From CAZEDM01 sp964511075 (lineage in GTDB: Bacteria > Zixibacteria > MSB-5A5 > RBG-16-43-9), in contig CAZEDM010000005.1 of assembly GCA_964511075.1 (NCBI GenBank), positions 124,001 through 188,000 of the forward strand: a stretch of DNA of 64,000 bases, read 5' to 3'. The translations under genes and the position numbers were made by a program. The notes below the pieces were generated by a model that searched no databases, had not been told where the DNA came from, and saw only the letters and a program-made list of their open reading frames with translations. The first letter of the stretch is position 1; every line of letters begins with the position of its first letter. Positions 41,603 to 50,385 of this stretch are shown piece by piece.

Positions 41603-44600
41603 TTACTTCTTACCTTTTAAGTAATCAATCATCGGCTGGGTGACCAAAGGCACCACATCTTTGATCATATGAGGCATCAGATTATCCATCACCCTGGGCA
41701 TCAGCTCTGGCATTTGCTCTGCCATATAATCAGGCATAGGGATACGCTCTTTTACTTTCTCTAACATCACCGGCATCACCTTGGGCATCATCCTTGTCAA
41801 GAGCCTGGGAAAAAGTATGGGGAACATCGGCTTCATTAAATTCAACGCTCCGGGAATCTTTCCCATAAGCCTCATCATACCACCCATTCCGAAGGGCATG
41901 GCGGAGATAAGCTCGGGCCACATAGTTTTCATCAGGTCAGCAAATCCCTGAGGAGTCATAAGTTCAATCATCTCCTCGAAAACTGCCCATTGCCTTTGCA
42001 CCTCTGGATTTGGGTCTGGGAAATCATACCCCAATGCCTGTGAGGTGAATCTGGCTAAATCTACAACTTCAATCGGCATCTTTTTCTTGTCCGCGCTGAC
42101 CCGCAACTGAAACTCACAGCAGGGGCAGAGTGCCAGGACTTTCTCCGCACCCGCCTCTATTGCCTCGTCCAGTCTTGTCATGCCTATCTCAGCTGCAACT
42201 GGCGGTTCTTTTATAAGGGTCAGCACGCTCCCGCAGCAGTGCGCTTCTTCCCGGTTATGACTCATCTCCACAAATTTCACATTGGGAATAGACTTTATAA
42301 GCTCTCGCGGAGGTTCATACACCCCAGAAACCCGGCCTATGTGACAGGAATCGTGCCAGGTAACGGTAACCGGTTTTTGACCCCTTTGTGGAAAAGCAAA
42401 CTCCCCTGATTTGATTTTCTCAGATACCACTTCACTGTAGTGTCTTGTAGTAATATCATACTCTATACCCAATTTCTTAGCCCATTCCGGATAGACCTGT
42501 CTCCACATCATATCACAGGCAGGACAGGAAGTGATAACTGTGTCTGCTCCGGATTCCTTCACTGCCTGAATGTTTTTCTTCATTATATCAGCAAAAAGCT
42601 CCCATTTCCCGGCAACTAACATCGGTGTACCGCAGCAGTTCTCCTTTTCTCCCAGATAGGTAAAATCAACTCCCGCCCTATCCAGAAGCCTGACGCTTGC
42701 CATACCTATATCATGCTCCACGTAACTGGCGGTACAGCCGGCAAAATAGACATTTTTGGCTTTATGAGATGCCCCGTGCTTCTCTTTTAAATCCCCGGGA
42801 AACCATTCTATGCGATTTCTCCTGTACCCTGCCCAGATATCTCCCTCTTTTCTTAAAGATTCTGCCATCATCTCAAAGGGCGGGAAGGTCATCTTCTTTT
42901 CTTCATGTATGAGCTTCCCCCGTAACTTCATCCAGGAAGACTCTATCGGGAGTGCGGCGGAACATCTCAAATTGCAAAGCTCACAGGTTGTGCAGACTAC
43001 GATGGTGTCTATCATAAACTGGTCCCATTCCCTCCTGCCTTCCATATACTCCCTTAGCCAGTACCATTTACCCCTGGGGGATTGGCTCTCCCAGCCCCTT
43101 CCGTAAAACTGGTCACATTCCTCTATACAATAGCCACACTGGGAACAACTGTAGGCATACCAGGCAACATCAGAGGGAATACCCCTTACATCTCTTACGG
43201 GTCTCTCGCCAATCTGGGTGATGACATAGTTCCCAAACGGACGGATCAAAGGCTCGAAAAAACCTGCCAGGCCAAGTGCCGGACCGACTAACCCGTTGTA
43301 AAAAACCTTCCCCGGATTTAAAATCGATTTCGGGTCTATCTGTTTTTTAAAATTTTCTAACTTTTTTACCCTTTCTCTTCCCAGTACCTTGTCTGCCTTT
43401 GTGGCAAAATACAGACCTGTGGAATAAGCTCTTCCCCCATATCTCTCTGCGATCTTCATTATGGTGAGGACCAAGCTGAAGACAAAATTGTAGTTGAACC
43501 TTCGCTGGTCGCTGGGGATAAACCCCAGGATCACAACCTCAGGCTGGCCATTAAGGCTTTCCCTGATTACTACGCCTTCCTTGACTATGGGCTGGTTGAC
43601 TTTTTTCTCAATCTCATCCATCACCTTGCCCAGAGAGGACAGGGGAATTATCACCTCAGCCGGAACCAGGCTCGGACCCAATCTTTTAACCACCATCAGC
43701 TTAAAGCGGTTCTTCCATTCATGCTGGGCAATCCGCTGACTTAAAATCTCTGCCTCACATCTTTTCAGAATCGCCGGTAGCTCACCCATCACTTCCTTCT
43801 CATCTTTAGCTCTGAAGGCAAGGGTGAGAATATAAGCTGCTGGTAACAAAACCCTTTCTTCAATTGGATGGCCATAATGCTCCATAAGAGGAGCTCTGTT
43901 TTTAAGCTCTGCCATACGCGGATTGATGAATACTAAAGACCAGATGGGGAGTTTTTCCTCTATCATATGTTGAACCAGATTCTGTAAGCCATTTGCATCC
44001 GCACAGCCGATGGCTAAGAGCTTTAGCTCTTCTAAAGGCTGAACCTTAATTGTTGCCTCGCTGATTAAGCCGGTTGTCCCCTCAGCATCGGCAATCAAAT
44101 CCAACTCTGGGCCGGTAAATTCCCGGATTGAACCATCAGACAGAGCCACTTTAGCACTTATAACATTATCTTTGAACCAGCCTGACTCATACGAACCGAT
44201 CCCGGCACCTCCCTGTGCCAGCCAGCCCCCGACTGTCGAACCCGGATAGCTGGTGGGATATAACCTGAGGGTCAGCTTATGTTTCTCCAGCTCACGGTCA
44301 AGCTTCTCCCATACCACGCCTGCCTGTACCCTGGCAGTCTGAGCCTCAGGATCAATCTGAAGAATGCGATTCATTCTGTAAAAATCTATCACCATACCAT
44401 TCTTGACCGGCAAAACCCCGCCATAACCAGAGGATGCCTTTCCCCTGGGAGTCAAGGGTACATTGTTCTCCTTTGCCCAGCCTACCAGTTCGACCAATTC
44501 CTCCTCGGTTTGCGGCTGAACCACAGCCTCTGGCTTTGTGTTCCCTACCAGGATCTTAACAAGCCCGGGGATTGCGGCGATATCATGTCCATAAAGTTCA

Positions 44601-44680
44601 CGCTCGATATTATCAAAAGAAACCCTGTTTCCGAATTTACCTTCCAGATACTTTCTCTGTTCAAGACCTATTTTGCTCAT
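41603..44680 (-). CDS. FAD-linked oxidase / Fe-S / CCG-domain oxidoreductase with Met/Pro-rich C-terminal tail
   Basis: This 1025-residue protein fuses a GlcD-like half and a GlpC/HdrD-like half. Residues about 1-470 form the PCMH-type FAD domain (VVQPQTEEELVELVGWAKEN, PRGKASSGYGG, YPGSTVGGWLAQGGAGIGSY). Two 4Fe-4S sites follow near 525-600: CSQCGYCIEEC and CTTCELCNLRC. Two CCG domains then contain YFAGCTASY, ENCCGTPML, SCPACDMM, WHDSCHIGR, HCCGSVL and LCPCC. Such proteins oxidise a hydroxy acid such as lactate or glycolate and pass electrons to quinone or a heterodisulfide-type acceptor. The last 110 or so residues are unusual: many M-P-x-x-x-P and L-M-P units in amphipathic helices. GAGGGG precedes the ATG. 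The substrate is unknown. Confidence 0.88.
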   Translation of the reverse strand: MSKIGLEQRKYLEGKFGNRVSFDNIERELYGHDIAAIPGLVKILVGNTKPEAVVQPQTEEELVELVGWAKENNVPLTPRGKASSGYGGVLPVKNGMVIDFYRMNRILQIDPEAQTARVQAGVVWEKLDRELEKHKLTLRLYPTSYPGSTVGGWLAQGGAGIGSYESGWFKDNVISAKVALSDGSIREFTGPELDLIADAEGTTGLISEATIKVQPLEELKLLAIGCADANGLQNLVQHMIEEKLPIWSLVFINPRMAELKNRAPLMEHYGHPIEERVLLPAAYILTLAFRAKDEKEVMGELPAILKRCEAEILSQRIAQHEWKNRFKLMVVKRLGPSLVPAEVIIPLSSLGKVMDEIEKKVNQPIVKEGVVIRESLNGQPEVVILGFIPSDQRRFNYNFVFSLVLTIMKIAERYGGRAYSTGLYFATKADKVLGRERVKKLENFKKQIDPKSILNPGKVFYNGLVGPALGLAGFFEPLIRPFGNYVITQIGERPVRDVRGIPSDVAWYAYSCSQCGYCIEECDQFYGRGWESQSPRGKWYWLREYMEGRREWDQFMIDTIVVCTTCELCNLRCSAALPIESSWMKLRGKLIHEEKKMTFPPFEMMAESLRKEGDIWAGYRRNRIEWFPGDLKEKHGASHKAKNVYFAGCTASYVEHDIGMASVRLLDRAGVDFTYLGEKENCCGTPMLVAGKWELFADIMKKNIQAVKESGADTVITSCPACDMMWRQVYPEWAKKLGIEYDITTRHYSEVVSEKIKSGEFAFPQRGQKPVTVTWHDSCHIGRVSGVYEPPRELIKSIPNVKFVEMSHNREEAHCCGSVLTLIKEPPVAAEIGMTRLDEAIEAGAEKVLALCPCCEFQLRVSADKKKMPIEVVDLARFTSQALGYDFPDPNPEVQRQWAVFEEMIELMTPQGFADLMKTMWPELISAMPFGMGGMMRLMGKIPGALNLMKPMFPILFPRLLTRMMPKVMPVMLEKVKERIPMPDYMAEQMPELMPRVMDNLMPHMIKDVVPLVTQPMIDYLKGKK

Positions 44681-44724
44681 TTCCCCTCACTGAACTAATA
44701 TTCAACTTCTCTTTCTTTATCCAG

Positions 44725-45648
44725 TCAGCCATTCAAAATCTCCTGAAGGGTAGGTTCAACCTCGGAATAAAGGAATTCAAAGCCTGCTTCCCGCAACCTT
44801 TTTGGAACCACCCTCTGACCCGTCAAAATCGTCTCCTCAGCCATCTGACCATAAATCAGGTGAAGGAAAAATCCAGGCAGGGGAAACCATGAGGGCCTTC
44901 TCATCACTCTACCCAAAACACTGCAGAAATCTTTCATCTTTAAGCTTCCCGGAGCTGCGAGATTGAATGCTCCGCTTAAATCCTCTTTCTCCAGCAGGAA
45001 ACGAATTGCCCTAATCTCGTCCTGCAGACAGATCCAGGAAAAATACTGCTCCCCATCTCCTGGATGACCGCCAAGAAAGAATTTGAAAGGGGTAATCAGA
45101 CGCGGAAGTGCGCCACCATCCTTTCCCAGAACAACACCTGTTCTAATGACTATATGCCTTACCCCCAAGGACCCAACCTCCTTTGTGGAATTTTCCCACC
45201 TTTGGGCTACCTCGGGCAAAAAGCCGGTTCCCAAGGGAAAGTTCTCATCGACGATTTCTTCTGAAAGTGCCCCATAATACCCGATGCCTGAGGATTGGAT
45301 TACCACTTTTGGTTTTACTTTGGTTTCTTTTACAGCTTCAACCACTGCCTTACCCGCATTAAGCCTGCTTCCAAGGATTTTTCCCTTTCTGGAAGCAGTC
45401 CAGCGCCCGCCTGCGATATTCTCACCGGCTAAATTTACTATGGCAAAAGAGCCCTCCGCATAGTCTATCCATCCCTTAGCTGTTATGCCATCCCATTCAG
45501 CCAGGGTGACTTTCTCCCCTAAAATTTTGTCTACTGTCTTTGCCTTGCGGGAAAGAGCTATGACCTCATATCCAGCCTCAGACAGATATCCACTCAAAGC
45601 TTTCCCGATAAAACCGGTCCCCCCGGTGATAATTATCCTCATTACCAT
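44725..45648 (-). CDS. TIGR01777-family epimerase (YfcH-like, extended SDR)
   Basis: This 307-residue protein has a Rossmann start IIITGGTGFIGKALSGYL, WDGI after the first fold, IVNLAGENIAGGRWT, the block K-x-x-I-x-x-SR, IQSSGIGYYG, RTGVVLGKDGGALP and an ending with REAGFEFLY. These are the hallmarks of TIGR01777/YfcH proteins, whose substrate is unknown in most bacteria; some act in cell division or chlorophyll biosynthesis. It lies 19 bases after the pyrimidine dimer glycosylase gene, so it is likely in the tspO-pdg operon. Confidence 0.9.
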   Translation of the reverse strand: MVMRIIITGGTGFIGKALSGYLSEAGYEVIALSRKAKTVDKILGEKVTLAEWDGITAKGWIDYAEGSFAIVNLAGENIAGGRWTASRKGKILGSRLNAGKAVVEAVKETKVKPKVVIQSSGIGYYGALSEEIVDENFPLGTGFLPEVAQRWENSTKEVGSLGVRHIVIRTGVVLGKDGGALPRLITPFKFFLGGHPGDGEQYFSWICLQDEIRAIRFLLEKEDLSGAFNLAAPGSLKMKDFCSVLGRVMRRPSWFPLPGFFLHLIYGQMAEETILTGQRVVPKRLREAGFEFLYSEVEPTLQEILNG

Positions 45649-45667
45649 TAATTATATCTGAATCTTT

Positions 45668-46105
45668 CTATCGAACTTTCGCTTTCTCCCAGCTCTCAAT
45701 CTTTCCTGCTATAATCTCGAATATGGGGTGAGGCTCAATATCCTTCACCACTTGAACCTCTTTGTATTTACGGGGCTCTCTCTTCTTTAATTTACTTCTG
45801 AGCAAATTAAATTCATGCCCAAGCTGACCCTTGGTCACCCTGATCCTCCTGATCTCTCCTCTTTCCCCGATCTTCCTCTTTTTAAAATTATACCCTCTTT
45901 TGCTGGATTCCTTCCATATTTCAAGAAGGTAATTAGCAATAGCCTTCAAGGGATAAGCATGGTTTTTGAATCTCAACAATTGGGGGTGGTTTACGTACCC
46001 TTTTGTTTCTCCCTTCAGAACCTTCTGGGCAAGCAACCCCTCTCTCCACAGAGCCAAAAGCCCTATCTTATCAAGATATTTTGGATGTATGCTCCACAAC
46101 CTCAA
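45668..46105 (-). CDS. Pyrimidine dimer DNA glycosylase (Pyr_excise / T4 endonuclease V-like)
   Basis: This protein of about 145 residues removes UV-induced pyrimidine dimers. The sequence after the start, RLWSIHPKYLDKIGLLALWREGLLAQ, then KGYVNHPQLLRF and ESSKRGYNFKKRKIG, is characteristic of bacterial Pyr_excise proteins. The start is TTG 46105: it overlaps the tspO stop as TTGA, GAGG lies 8 bases upstream, and the family normally begins M-R-L-W-S-x-H-P. A longer upstream frame runs through tspO in another phase and is spurious. Coupled with tspO it should form a light- or UV-related unit (inference). Confidence 0.87.
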   Translation of the reverse strand: MRLWSIHPKYLDKIGLLALWREGLLAQKVLKGETKGYVNHPQLLRFKNHAYPLKAIANYLLEIWKESSKRGYNFKKRKIGERGEIRRIRVTKGQLGHEFNLLRSKLKKREPRKYKEVQVVKDIEPHPIFEIIAGKIESWEKAKVR

Positions 46106-46587
46106 GGATTGAGCCTCAATAAAGAAAAATTCAGAGCTGCGGCAAAGCTCACCCACAGGAGGTAGGGCAGAAGCAGAATACCGGCTGTCTTTGATACTCT
46201 AAAGAAATAAAATACAGTCAATAAAATAAAAATCCAGAGAAGCACTATCTCGATAAACCCCAGAAGTGGGGACCTGAGGCCGAAAAACAGAACCGACCAG
46301 ATGGAGTTTAAAACCAGCTGAATAATGAAAAATCGGAGTGCCAGATTAACCTGTGGATTTTCTATACCCCTTCGCCAGACCAGAAAGGCTGATATACCCA
46401 TCAAAAGATATAGACTGATCCAGACCGGTGAAAATATCCAGTTAGGTGGGGTAAAAGAGGGCTTGACCAGAGTCGCATACCAGGTGGGAATAGCAGGAGT
46501 GGTGAAAACAGATCCGATAACCCCTGCAAACTGGCAGATGATTATGCTTATTAAAAGCTTGGGAATCTCGTTTAGATTGATTTTCAC
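46102..46587 (-). CDS. TspO/MBR family membrane protein (tryptophan-rich sensory protein)
   Basis: This 161-residue five-span protein has FAGVIGSVFTTPAIPTWYATL, KPSFTPPNWIFSPVWISLYLLMG and NSIWSVLFFGLRSP, all typical of TspO. The family binds porphyrins and steroids and has roles in tetrapyrrole and light or redox signalling. The start is GTG 46587, with GAGGAG about 10 bases upstream. The stop overlaps the TTG start of the UV-lesion glycosylase, so the two proteins are translated together. That pairing fits a response to light or photosensitiser damage (inference). Confidence 0.93.
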   Translation of the reverse strand: MKINLNEIPKLLISIIICQFAGVIGSVFTTPAIPTWYATLVKPSFTPPNWIFSPVWISLYLLMGISAFLVWRRGIENPQVNLALRFFIIQLVLNSIWSVLFFGLRSPLLGFIEIVLLWIFILLTVFYFFRVSKTAGILLLPYLLWVSFAAALNFSLLRLNP

Positions 46588-46609
46588 TATTTAATCGCTC
46601 CTCTTTTTG

Positions 46610-46783
46610 AGTGTAAACCTTCAGGTTTATTTCTAATGTAATTATTAGGCATTTTTACCTTGGTAGATCAGACATTCTTGTATGACCGAACAGACTGGAA
46701 TGTCTGTTCTCTCTGCTTTCGTAGAGCGAAGCAGTCAAGGTCTTGTCTACAGGATCCTGGCGAAGACACCAGCCTTTCACTCA
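46610..46783. repeat. Degenerate nested palindromes, GAGTGT/CACTC type
   Basis: GAGTGTAAACCTTCAGGTTTAT at the left end matches the arm at 11119. Hairpins TCTGCTTTCGTAGAGCGAAGCAG and an AACAGACTGGAATGTCTGTT block follow. CACTC at the right end may be the outer partner. Confidence 0.6.
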
Positions 46784-46790
46784 AGCAAAA

Positions 46791-47372
46791 CTAAAGTTTT
46801 GCACTCCATAACTTTTTCCCCAATTCAAATGCCTTCTGTATCATCCTTTTATCATCTTTCACCTTCCCTTTCTCAAAGAAACTATGAGCATAAAGCATCT
46901 TATCCACAAATTTTATATTCGCCCAGACGAAAAAACCTTTAAGAGTGGAAAGGGCGTAATCGAATCTCTGTCTTTCGCCAGCCACTAAGATTATTACTCC
47001 CTTTCTTTTCTTTTTCAGCTTTGATTTGAAAATATACCTGTTGTCTTTCTTAACCAAAGGAGTCAGACAGTTGCATCTATCCAAAAATAATTTCATCTGA
47101 GCGGAGACGGTGTCAAAATAAATGGGCGAGCCTAAGACCAGGACATTAGAGCTTTTAAGCCTGGAGTAAATTTTGTCCATATCATCTTTGATAATACAGA
47201 ACTCCGGCTCAGGATTTTTCCCGCAGGATTTACAGGGGGAAATATCCAATTCATCCAAATATATGATCTCGGTCCTGGCCCCTTTGCTCTCTGCCCCCTT
47301 TAGAACCCCTCTGATCAACAGATCCACATTTCCGTTTTTAACCGGGCTACCCGAGATTCCTAAAACCCTCAT
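46791..47372 (-). CDS. Flavodoxin-fold NADPH-dependent FMN reductase-type protein (iron-sulfur flavoprotein-like)
   Basis: This 193-residue protein has the FMN phosphate loop VLGISGSPVKNGNVDLL, the cysteine cluster SPCKSCGKNPEPEFC (C-x2-C-x8-C, possibly an Fe-S site) and LGSPIYFDTVSAQMKLFLDRC. This is the NADPH-dependent FMN reductase family used for redox or detoxification. The CxxC-rich loop resembles archaeal iron-sulfur flavoproteins, but the usual fourth ligand is not certain. GGAAG lies about 10 bases before the ATG. No partner gene is evident. Confidence 0.87.
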   Translation of the reverse strand: MRVLGISGSPVKNGNVDLLIRGVLKGAESKGARTEIIYLDELDISPCKSCGKNPEPEFCIIKDDMDKIYSRLKSSNVLVLGSPIYFDTVSAQMKLFLDRCNCLTPLVKKDNRYIFKSKLKKKRKGVIILVAGERQRFDYALSTLKGFFVWANIKFVDKMLYAHSFFEKGKVKDDKRMIQKAFELGKKLWSAKL

Positions 47373-47397
47373 ATATATTTATCTTCCTGGAGAATTT

Positions 47398-47455
47398 AGA
47401 GATGCATTGCTATGCATCTCTACAGAAGTGCGGCGGGCAAGGGTGCCCGCCCTAC
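47398..47455. repeat. Two adjacent hairpins, intergenic palindromes
   Basis: AGAGATGCATTGCTATGCATCTCT and GGCGGGCAAGGGTGCCCGCC lie between the flavoprotein gene and the zinc-ribbon gene. The second is flanked by CTACA-type ends seen in other elements. Confidence 0.75.
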
Positions 47456-47584
47456 AAATAACAAAGGTATTAATAATTGTTGGCAGTCCGCCAGAGGCGG
47501 ACCAGCCCTGCATTTTCCCAAAGAACTCTTAGGGGAAAAGTTTTTTAGCTTTTCCCCTAAAACCTAACACCTATTTCCTAAAAT

Positions 47585-47692
47585 CTATTTCGTGACCTTC
47601 TTCATCGGAGCCCCGCAGCATTTCCCTGCTTTGCTGGAGGTATATCCGCACTTGGGACACTTATAGGTGGCTTTCTTTTTTTTGACCGGCAT
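47585..47692 (-). CDS. 35-residue zinc-ribbon protein
   Basis: This very short gene has a strong site, GGAGGTGAG, eight bases before ATG 47692. The product begins MPVKKKKATYKCPKCGYT and then has GKCCGAPM, giving two C-x2-C-like pairs (CPKC and KCC) that can hold one zinc ion, and ends in K-K-V-T-K. Small zinc ribbons of this kind are common in anaerobes but rarely annotated. It follows the lipoprotein gene of the Bat-type operon on the same strand, about 90 bases downstream, and may be its last gene. Function is unknown. Confidence 0.8.
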   Translation of the reverse strand: MPVKKKKATYKCPKCGYTSSKAGKCCGAPMKKVTK

Positions 47693-47780
47693 CCTTTCTC
47701 ACCTCCTTCGGTCCTCTTGTTCTTCAAGCTAAGGACCCTCTAACTCAAAATAAGACTCTTCTGATTTATCTTTTTACCCA

Positions 47781-48269
47781 TCAATCTGTCAAGCCTATCT
47801 CGACCTTCTCGGATTTCAAAGGAATGGAAGTCTTCAAAATCCCCTCTATATAATATCTCCCGCCTAAGACATACCTCCTCTGGGTATCTCTGGCATCCCA
47901 TTCAGTCTGAAATGACCAGACCTCCCCCGGATAGATGTTAAGCTCAAGCGGAGTTTTCTTGAAGGTCTTATCATAAGACCATCTCCAGACTTCCCATCCT
48001 CTTCTATATATTACGAAATCGAAGAGCTGACTGGTGTCAAAATTAAATTTAACCGGCTCAGAAGAGATATTCTCGATCTCCAGTTTTAAATCCACTGGGC
48101 CACCCAGTGGGTAACCTCTATCCTGGGTTAGAACCCGGACTTTTATTTCCTGATAGGGGACCTCCTCCGGGGGATTGGTCTGGGGCGGTTTATCCTGATA
48201 CAGAGGAGTACATCCGAGAAAAAAAATCAAAGAAAAGAGAGAAAGAAAAAAACTAAATCTTTTGAACAC
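47781..48269 (-). CDS. Lipoprotein with BsuPI-type (intracellular proteinase inhibitor) domain
   Basis: This 162-residue protein has a hydrophobic signal and lipobox F-F-L-G-C (Cys20). The domain VRVLTQDRGYPLGGPVDLKLEIENIS, FDFVIYRRGWEVWRWSYDK and LNIYPGEVWSFQTEWDARD fits the BsuPI family (Pfam PF12690). In Bacillus the namesake inhibits a protease, but exported copies have no proven role. The start overlaps the end of the VWA gene by 17 bases, so it belongs to the same operon. Confidence 0.83.
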   Translation of the reverse strand: MFKRFSFFLSLFSLIFFLGCTPLYQDKPPQTNPPEEVPYQEIKVRVLTQDRGYPLGGPVDLKLEIENISSEPVKFNFDTSQLFDFVIYRRGWEVWRWSYDKTFKKTPLELNIYPGEVWSFQTEWDARDTQRRYVLGGRYYIEGILKTSIPLKSEKVEIGLTD

Positions 48270-50385
48270 TTTCTTCTCCTGAGGATTCTGAAAAATATTC
48301 CAAATCCCTTTTCCGGCTTTTGGATATCAACATCTCCAAGATAAACAAACCCAGGGCAAGCCACAAGAAGTTTCTGCTCAGCTCTTTTCCATATCTGGTT
48401 CTCAAGACCTCTTCTTTCAAATCCTGGTCCGGTTTCATAATCAGTATATTTTCATTCCCCTTCAACTCTTTTTTTAAATCCTCGTTTTTTAATCCTCCTG
48501 GATCCGAATCCCTAGTATCAAGGTTTACCGCGAACCGGTCTAAAACCTCGTCTGCGGATTGAAGCTTATAGATGCCCGGCATTGCCAAATCACCAAGCTT
48601 CAGAATCACCCTATCCTCAACAATCTCAGGGAGTAAAATGATTTTAAGGTTCTCGGGGCTTAAAAGCTCTAGTCTTTCAGCTTTTTTTAAATCAAATTCC
48701 TTCCTGGCCTTCTCTCCCACTAAAAATTCTTTTGAGGAGAAAAGACCTGAGGAGAGGTATTCCACAGCGCGCTGCATCAAGGGGACAAAAAAGGTGTGCT
48801 CGCCTAAATCTGAGAATTTGGGGTCCATAGAGCTCAACAGGGCGATGATCTTACCCCTTCCGTGTAAGCTCTCCACTAAGGCTGGAGAACCGTTGCTGAA
48901 ACTTGCCAGGATCCTGGTACTTTTCCCGGGGATTACCTGGTATATTGAATAAAACTTTATCAGGGGGAATCTGGATCTGTTCAGACCCTTATAAGGCAGA
49001 AACAGGGGATGAAATAAATCTACCTGTTCCAGGGTTAAAAACCCCTCTGCTTTTCCGGATGGCCCTTCTTCTCCTTCGAAGGTTGAGCCAAGATACCTCT
49101 GACAGATCTCCCTATATAATTCCTCTTCTGTCTCACTGAAGAAAAAGAAAACCCCTTTGCCTGAGTTTAAAAAACCTTCTAAGCTGAAAAGATCCCCAGG
49201 CTTAATCCCTTCATAATCCGAGAAAATAATCACGTCATAATCTGATAGCTCCCTTGTGTGAAAGAAACCTGGCTCAACCTGGGTAATTTTGATCCTGCTT
49301 TCTTTCCCCCCCTTTGGATTTAGGGCTAATTTCAAATAGTTTTGCTTCTCCTCTTTACTTTTCACCAGAAGAACTTCAATTTGCTGGGGAACCACGAAGC
49401 TGAAATATCTTTTATTATCCACCAGGAGATTATCATCGGAAAGCTCCAGATAGCCCGAATGAAACCCTGTTTCACCGACCGATTGGGTGAAGCTGACCTC
49501 GCCCTCCTGGCCTTCTCTCAAGTCCACATCTGTCTGGCTTACCCTTTTCCCGTCCAAGTAAAGGCTCAGAAGCAGGTTTTGAACCGATCTCTGGCTATAA
49601 TTTTTAACTGTTCCCTTTATCTCAAAGGGAATATCTGCTGTGACTATCCCCTGTGGGAGCTCGATATTCTCTATTGCCCAGTTCTCTTTCTCCTCCTGCG
49701 ACAATCTGATGATAAAGAGCTTGACCCCCTTATCCTTGAAGCCAGAGCTCCATTTTATCAGAATCGAGATCTCCCCTGGTTCCAAATCTGTAAATAGATA
49801 TATCTCCTTGTTCTCATTCACGCTCCGGGATAGAAGATCTAACCCCCTTTCCAAAGCTTTACCCAAATCCGCAGGCTCAAAGGTAAGCTCAATTTCACCA
49901 ATGGCTCTGGATATGAGGGAAGAGTCAAATGTGGGGTGGGCTGAAAACGCCTCCGGCTCCGAATTATAAGTGATCAGGTAGATCTCATCCCCCTCTTTGT
50001 AATTTCTTAAAAGTTCCTCTGCTTTTCTCTGAGCTATCCCTAGTAGATTTCCTGTTTTTGTCTCATACCCCATCCGATAGGAGTTATCCATCAGGAAGAG
50101 TATCGAGCTTTTGGCCTCTGCTCCCAGTTTCGAGGCAAACCCACTCTGGGAACTGGGCCTGGCAAAGGCCAAGACCACACAGAGGATTATCAGGGAGCGA
50201 ATCAAGAGAAGCAAAAGCTCCTTAATTTTTACTGCCCTGAGCCTGGTCCTCTCCAGCGACCTTAAAAACACCAGAGAGGAGAAATCTATTTTCTTGACCC
50301 TCTGTCTGCTGAAGAAGTGGATTAGAACCGGGAGGGCTAAGGCTAAAAGAGCCCAGAGCAGGATAGGATTAAGAAAACTGAACAT
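48253..50385 (-). CDS. BatA-type aerotolerance membrane protein with VWA-like domain
   Basis: This 710-residue protein opens with the BatA N-terminal domain: NPILLWALLALALPVLIHFF, IDFSSLVFLRSLERTR and ELLLLLIRSLIILCVVLAFARP, giving two membrane helices. A von Willebrand A-like domain follows with SILFLMDNSYRMGY. The usual MIDAS D-x-S-x-S is reduced here to D-N-S-Y-R, so metal binding may be impaired. A large extracytoplasmic part with a glutamine-amidotransferase-like section (about 360-420) and a C-terminal membrane helix end the protein. It starts immediately after the TPR gene stop. With MoxR and DUF58 proteins it forms a Bat-type system. Confidence 0.88.
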   Translation of the reverse strand: MFSFLNPILLWALLALALPVLIHFFSRQRVKKIDFSSLVFLRSLERTRLRAVKIKELLLLLIRSLIILCVVLAFARPSSQSGFASKLGAEAKSSILFLMDNSYRMGYETKTGNLLGIAQRKAEELLRNYKEGDEIYLITYNSEPEAFSAHPTFDSSLISRAIGEIELTFEPADLGKALERGLDLLSRSVNENKEIYLFTDLEPGEISILIKWSSGFKDKGVKLFIIRLSQEEKENWAIENIELPQGIVTADIPFEIKGTVKNYSQRSVQNLLLSLYLDGKRVSQTDVDLREGQEGEVSFTQSVGETGFHSGYLELSDDNLLVDNKRYFSFVVPQQIEVLLVKSKEEKQNYLKLALNPKGGKESRIKITQVEPGFFHTRELSDYDVIIFSDYEGIKPGDLFSLEGFLNSGKGVFFFFSETEEELYREICQRYLGSTFEGEEGPSGKAEGFLTLEQVDLFHPLFLPYKGLNRSRFPLIKFYSIYQVIPGKSTRILASFSNGSPALVESLHGRGKIIALLSSMDPKFSDLGEHTFFVPLMQRAVEYLSSGLFSSKEFLVGEKARKEFDLKKAERLELLSPENLKIILLPEIVEDRVILKLGDLAMPGIYKLQSADEVLDRFAVNLDTRDSDPGGLKNEDLKKELKGNENILIMKPDQDLKEEVLRTRYGKELSRNFLWLALGLFILEMLISKSRKRDLEYFSESSGEESVQKI

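Noticed and set aside
44279..44698. Plus-strand frame opposite the start of the FAD oxidase
   Set aside because: The minus strand has the full FAD-domain motifs; this frame is a shadow.
46106..46156. Upstream extension of the pyrimidine dimer glycosylase
   Set aside because: It lies inside tspO in another frame; the TTG at 46105 matches the family N-terminus.
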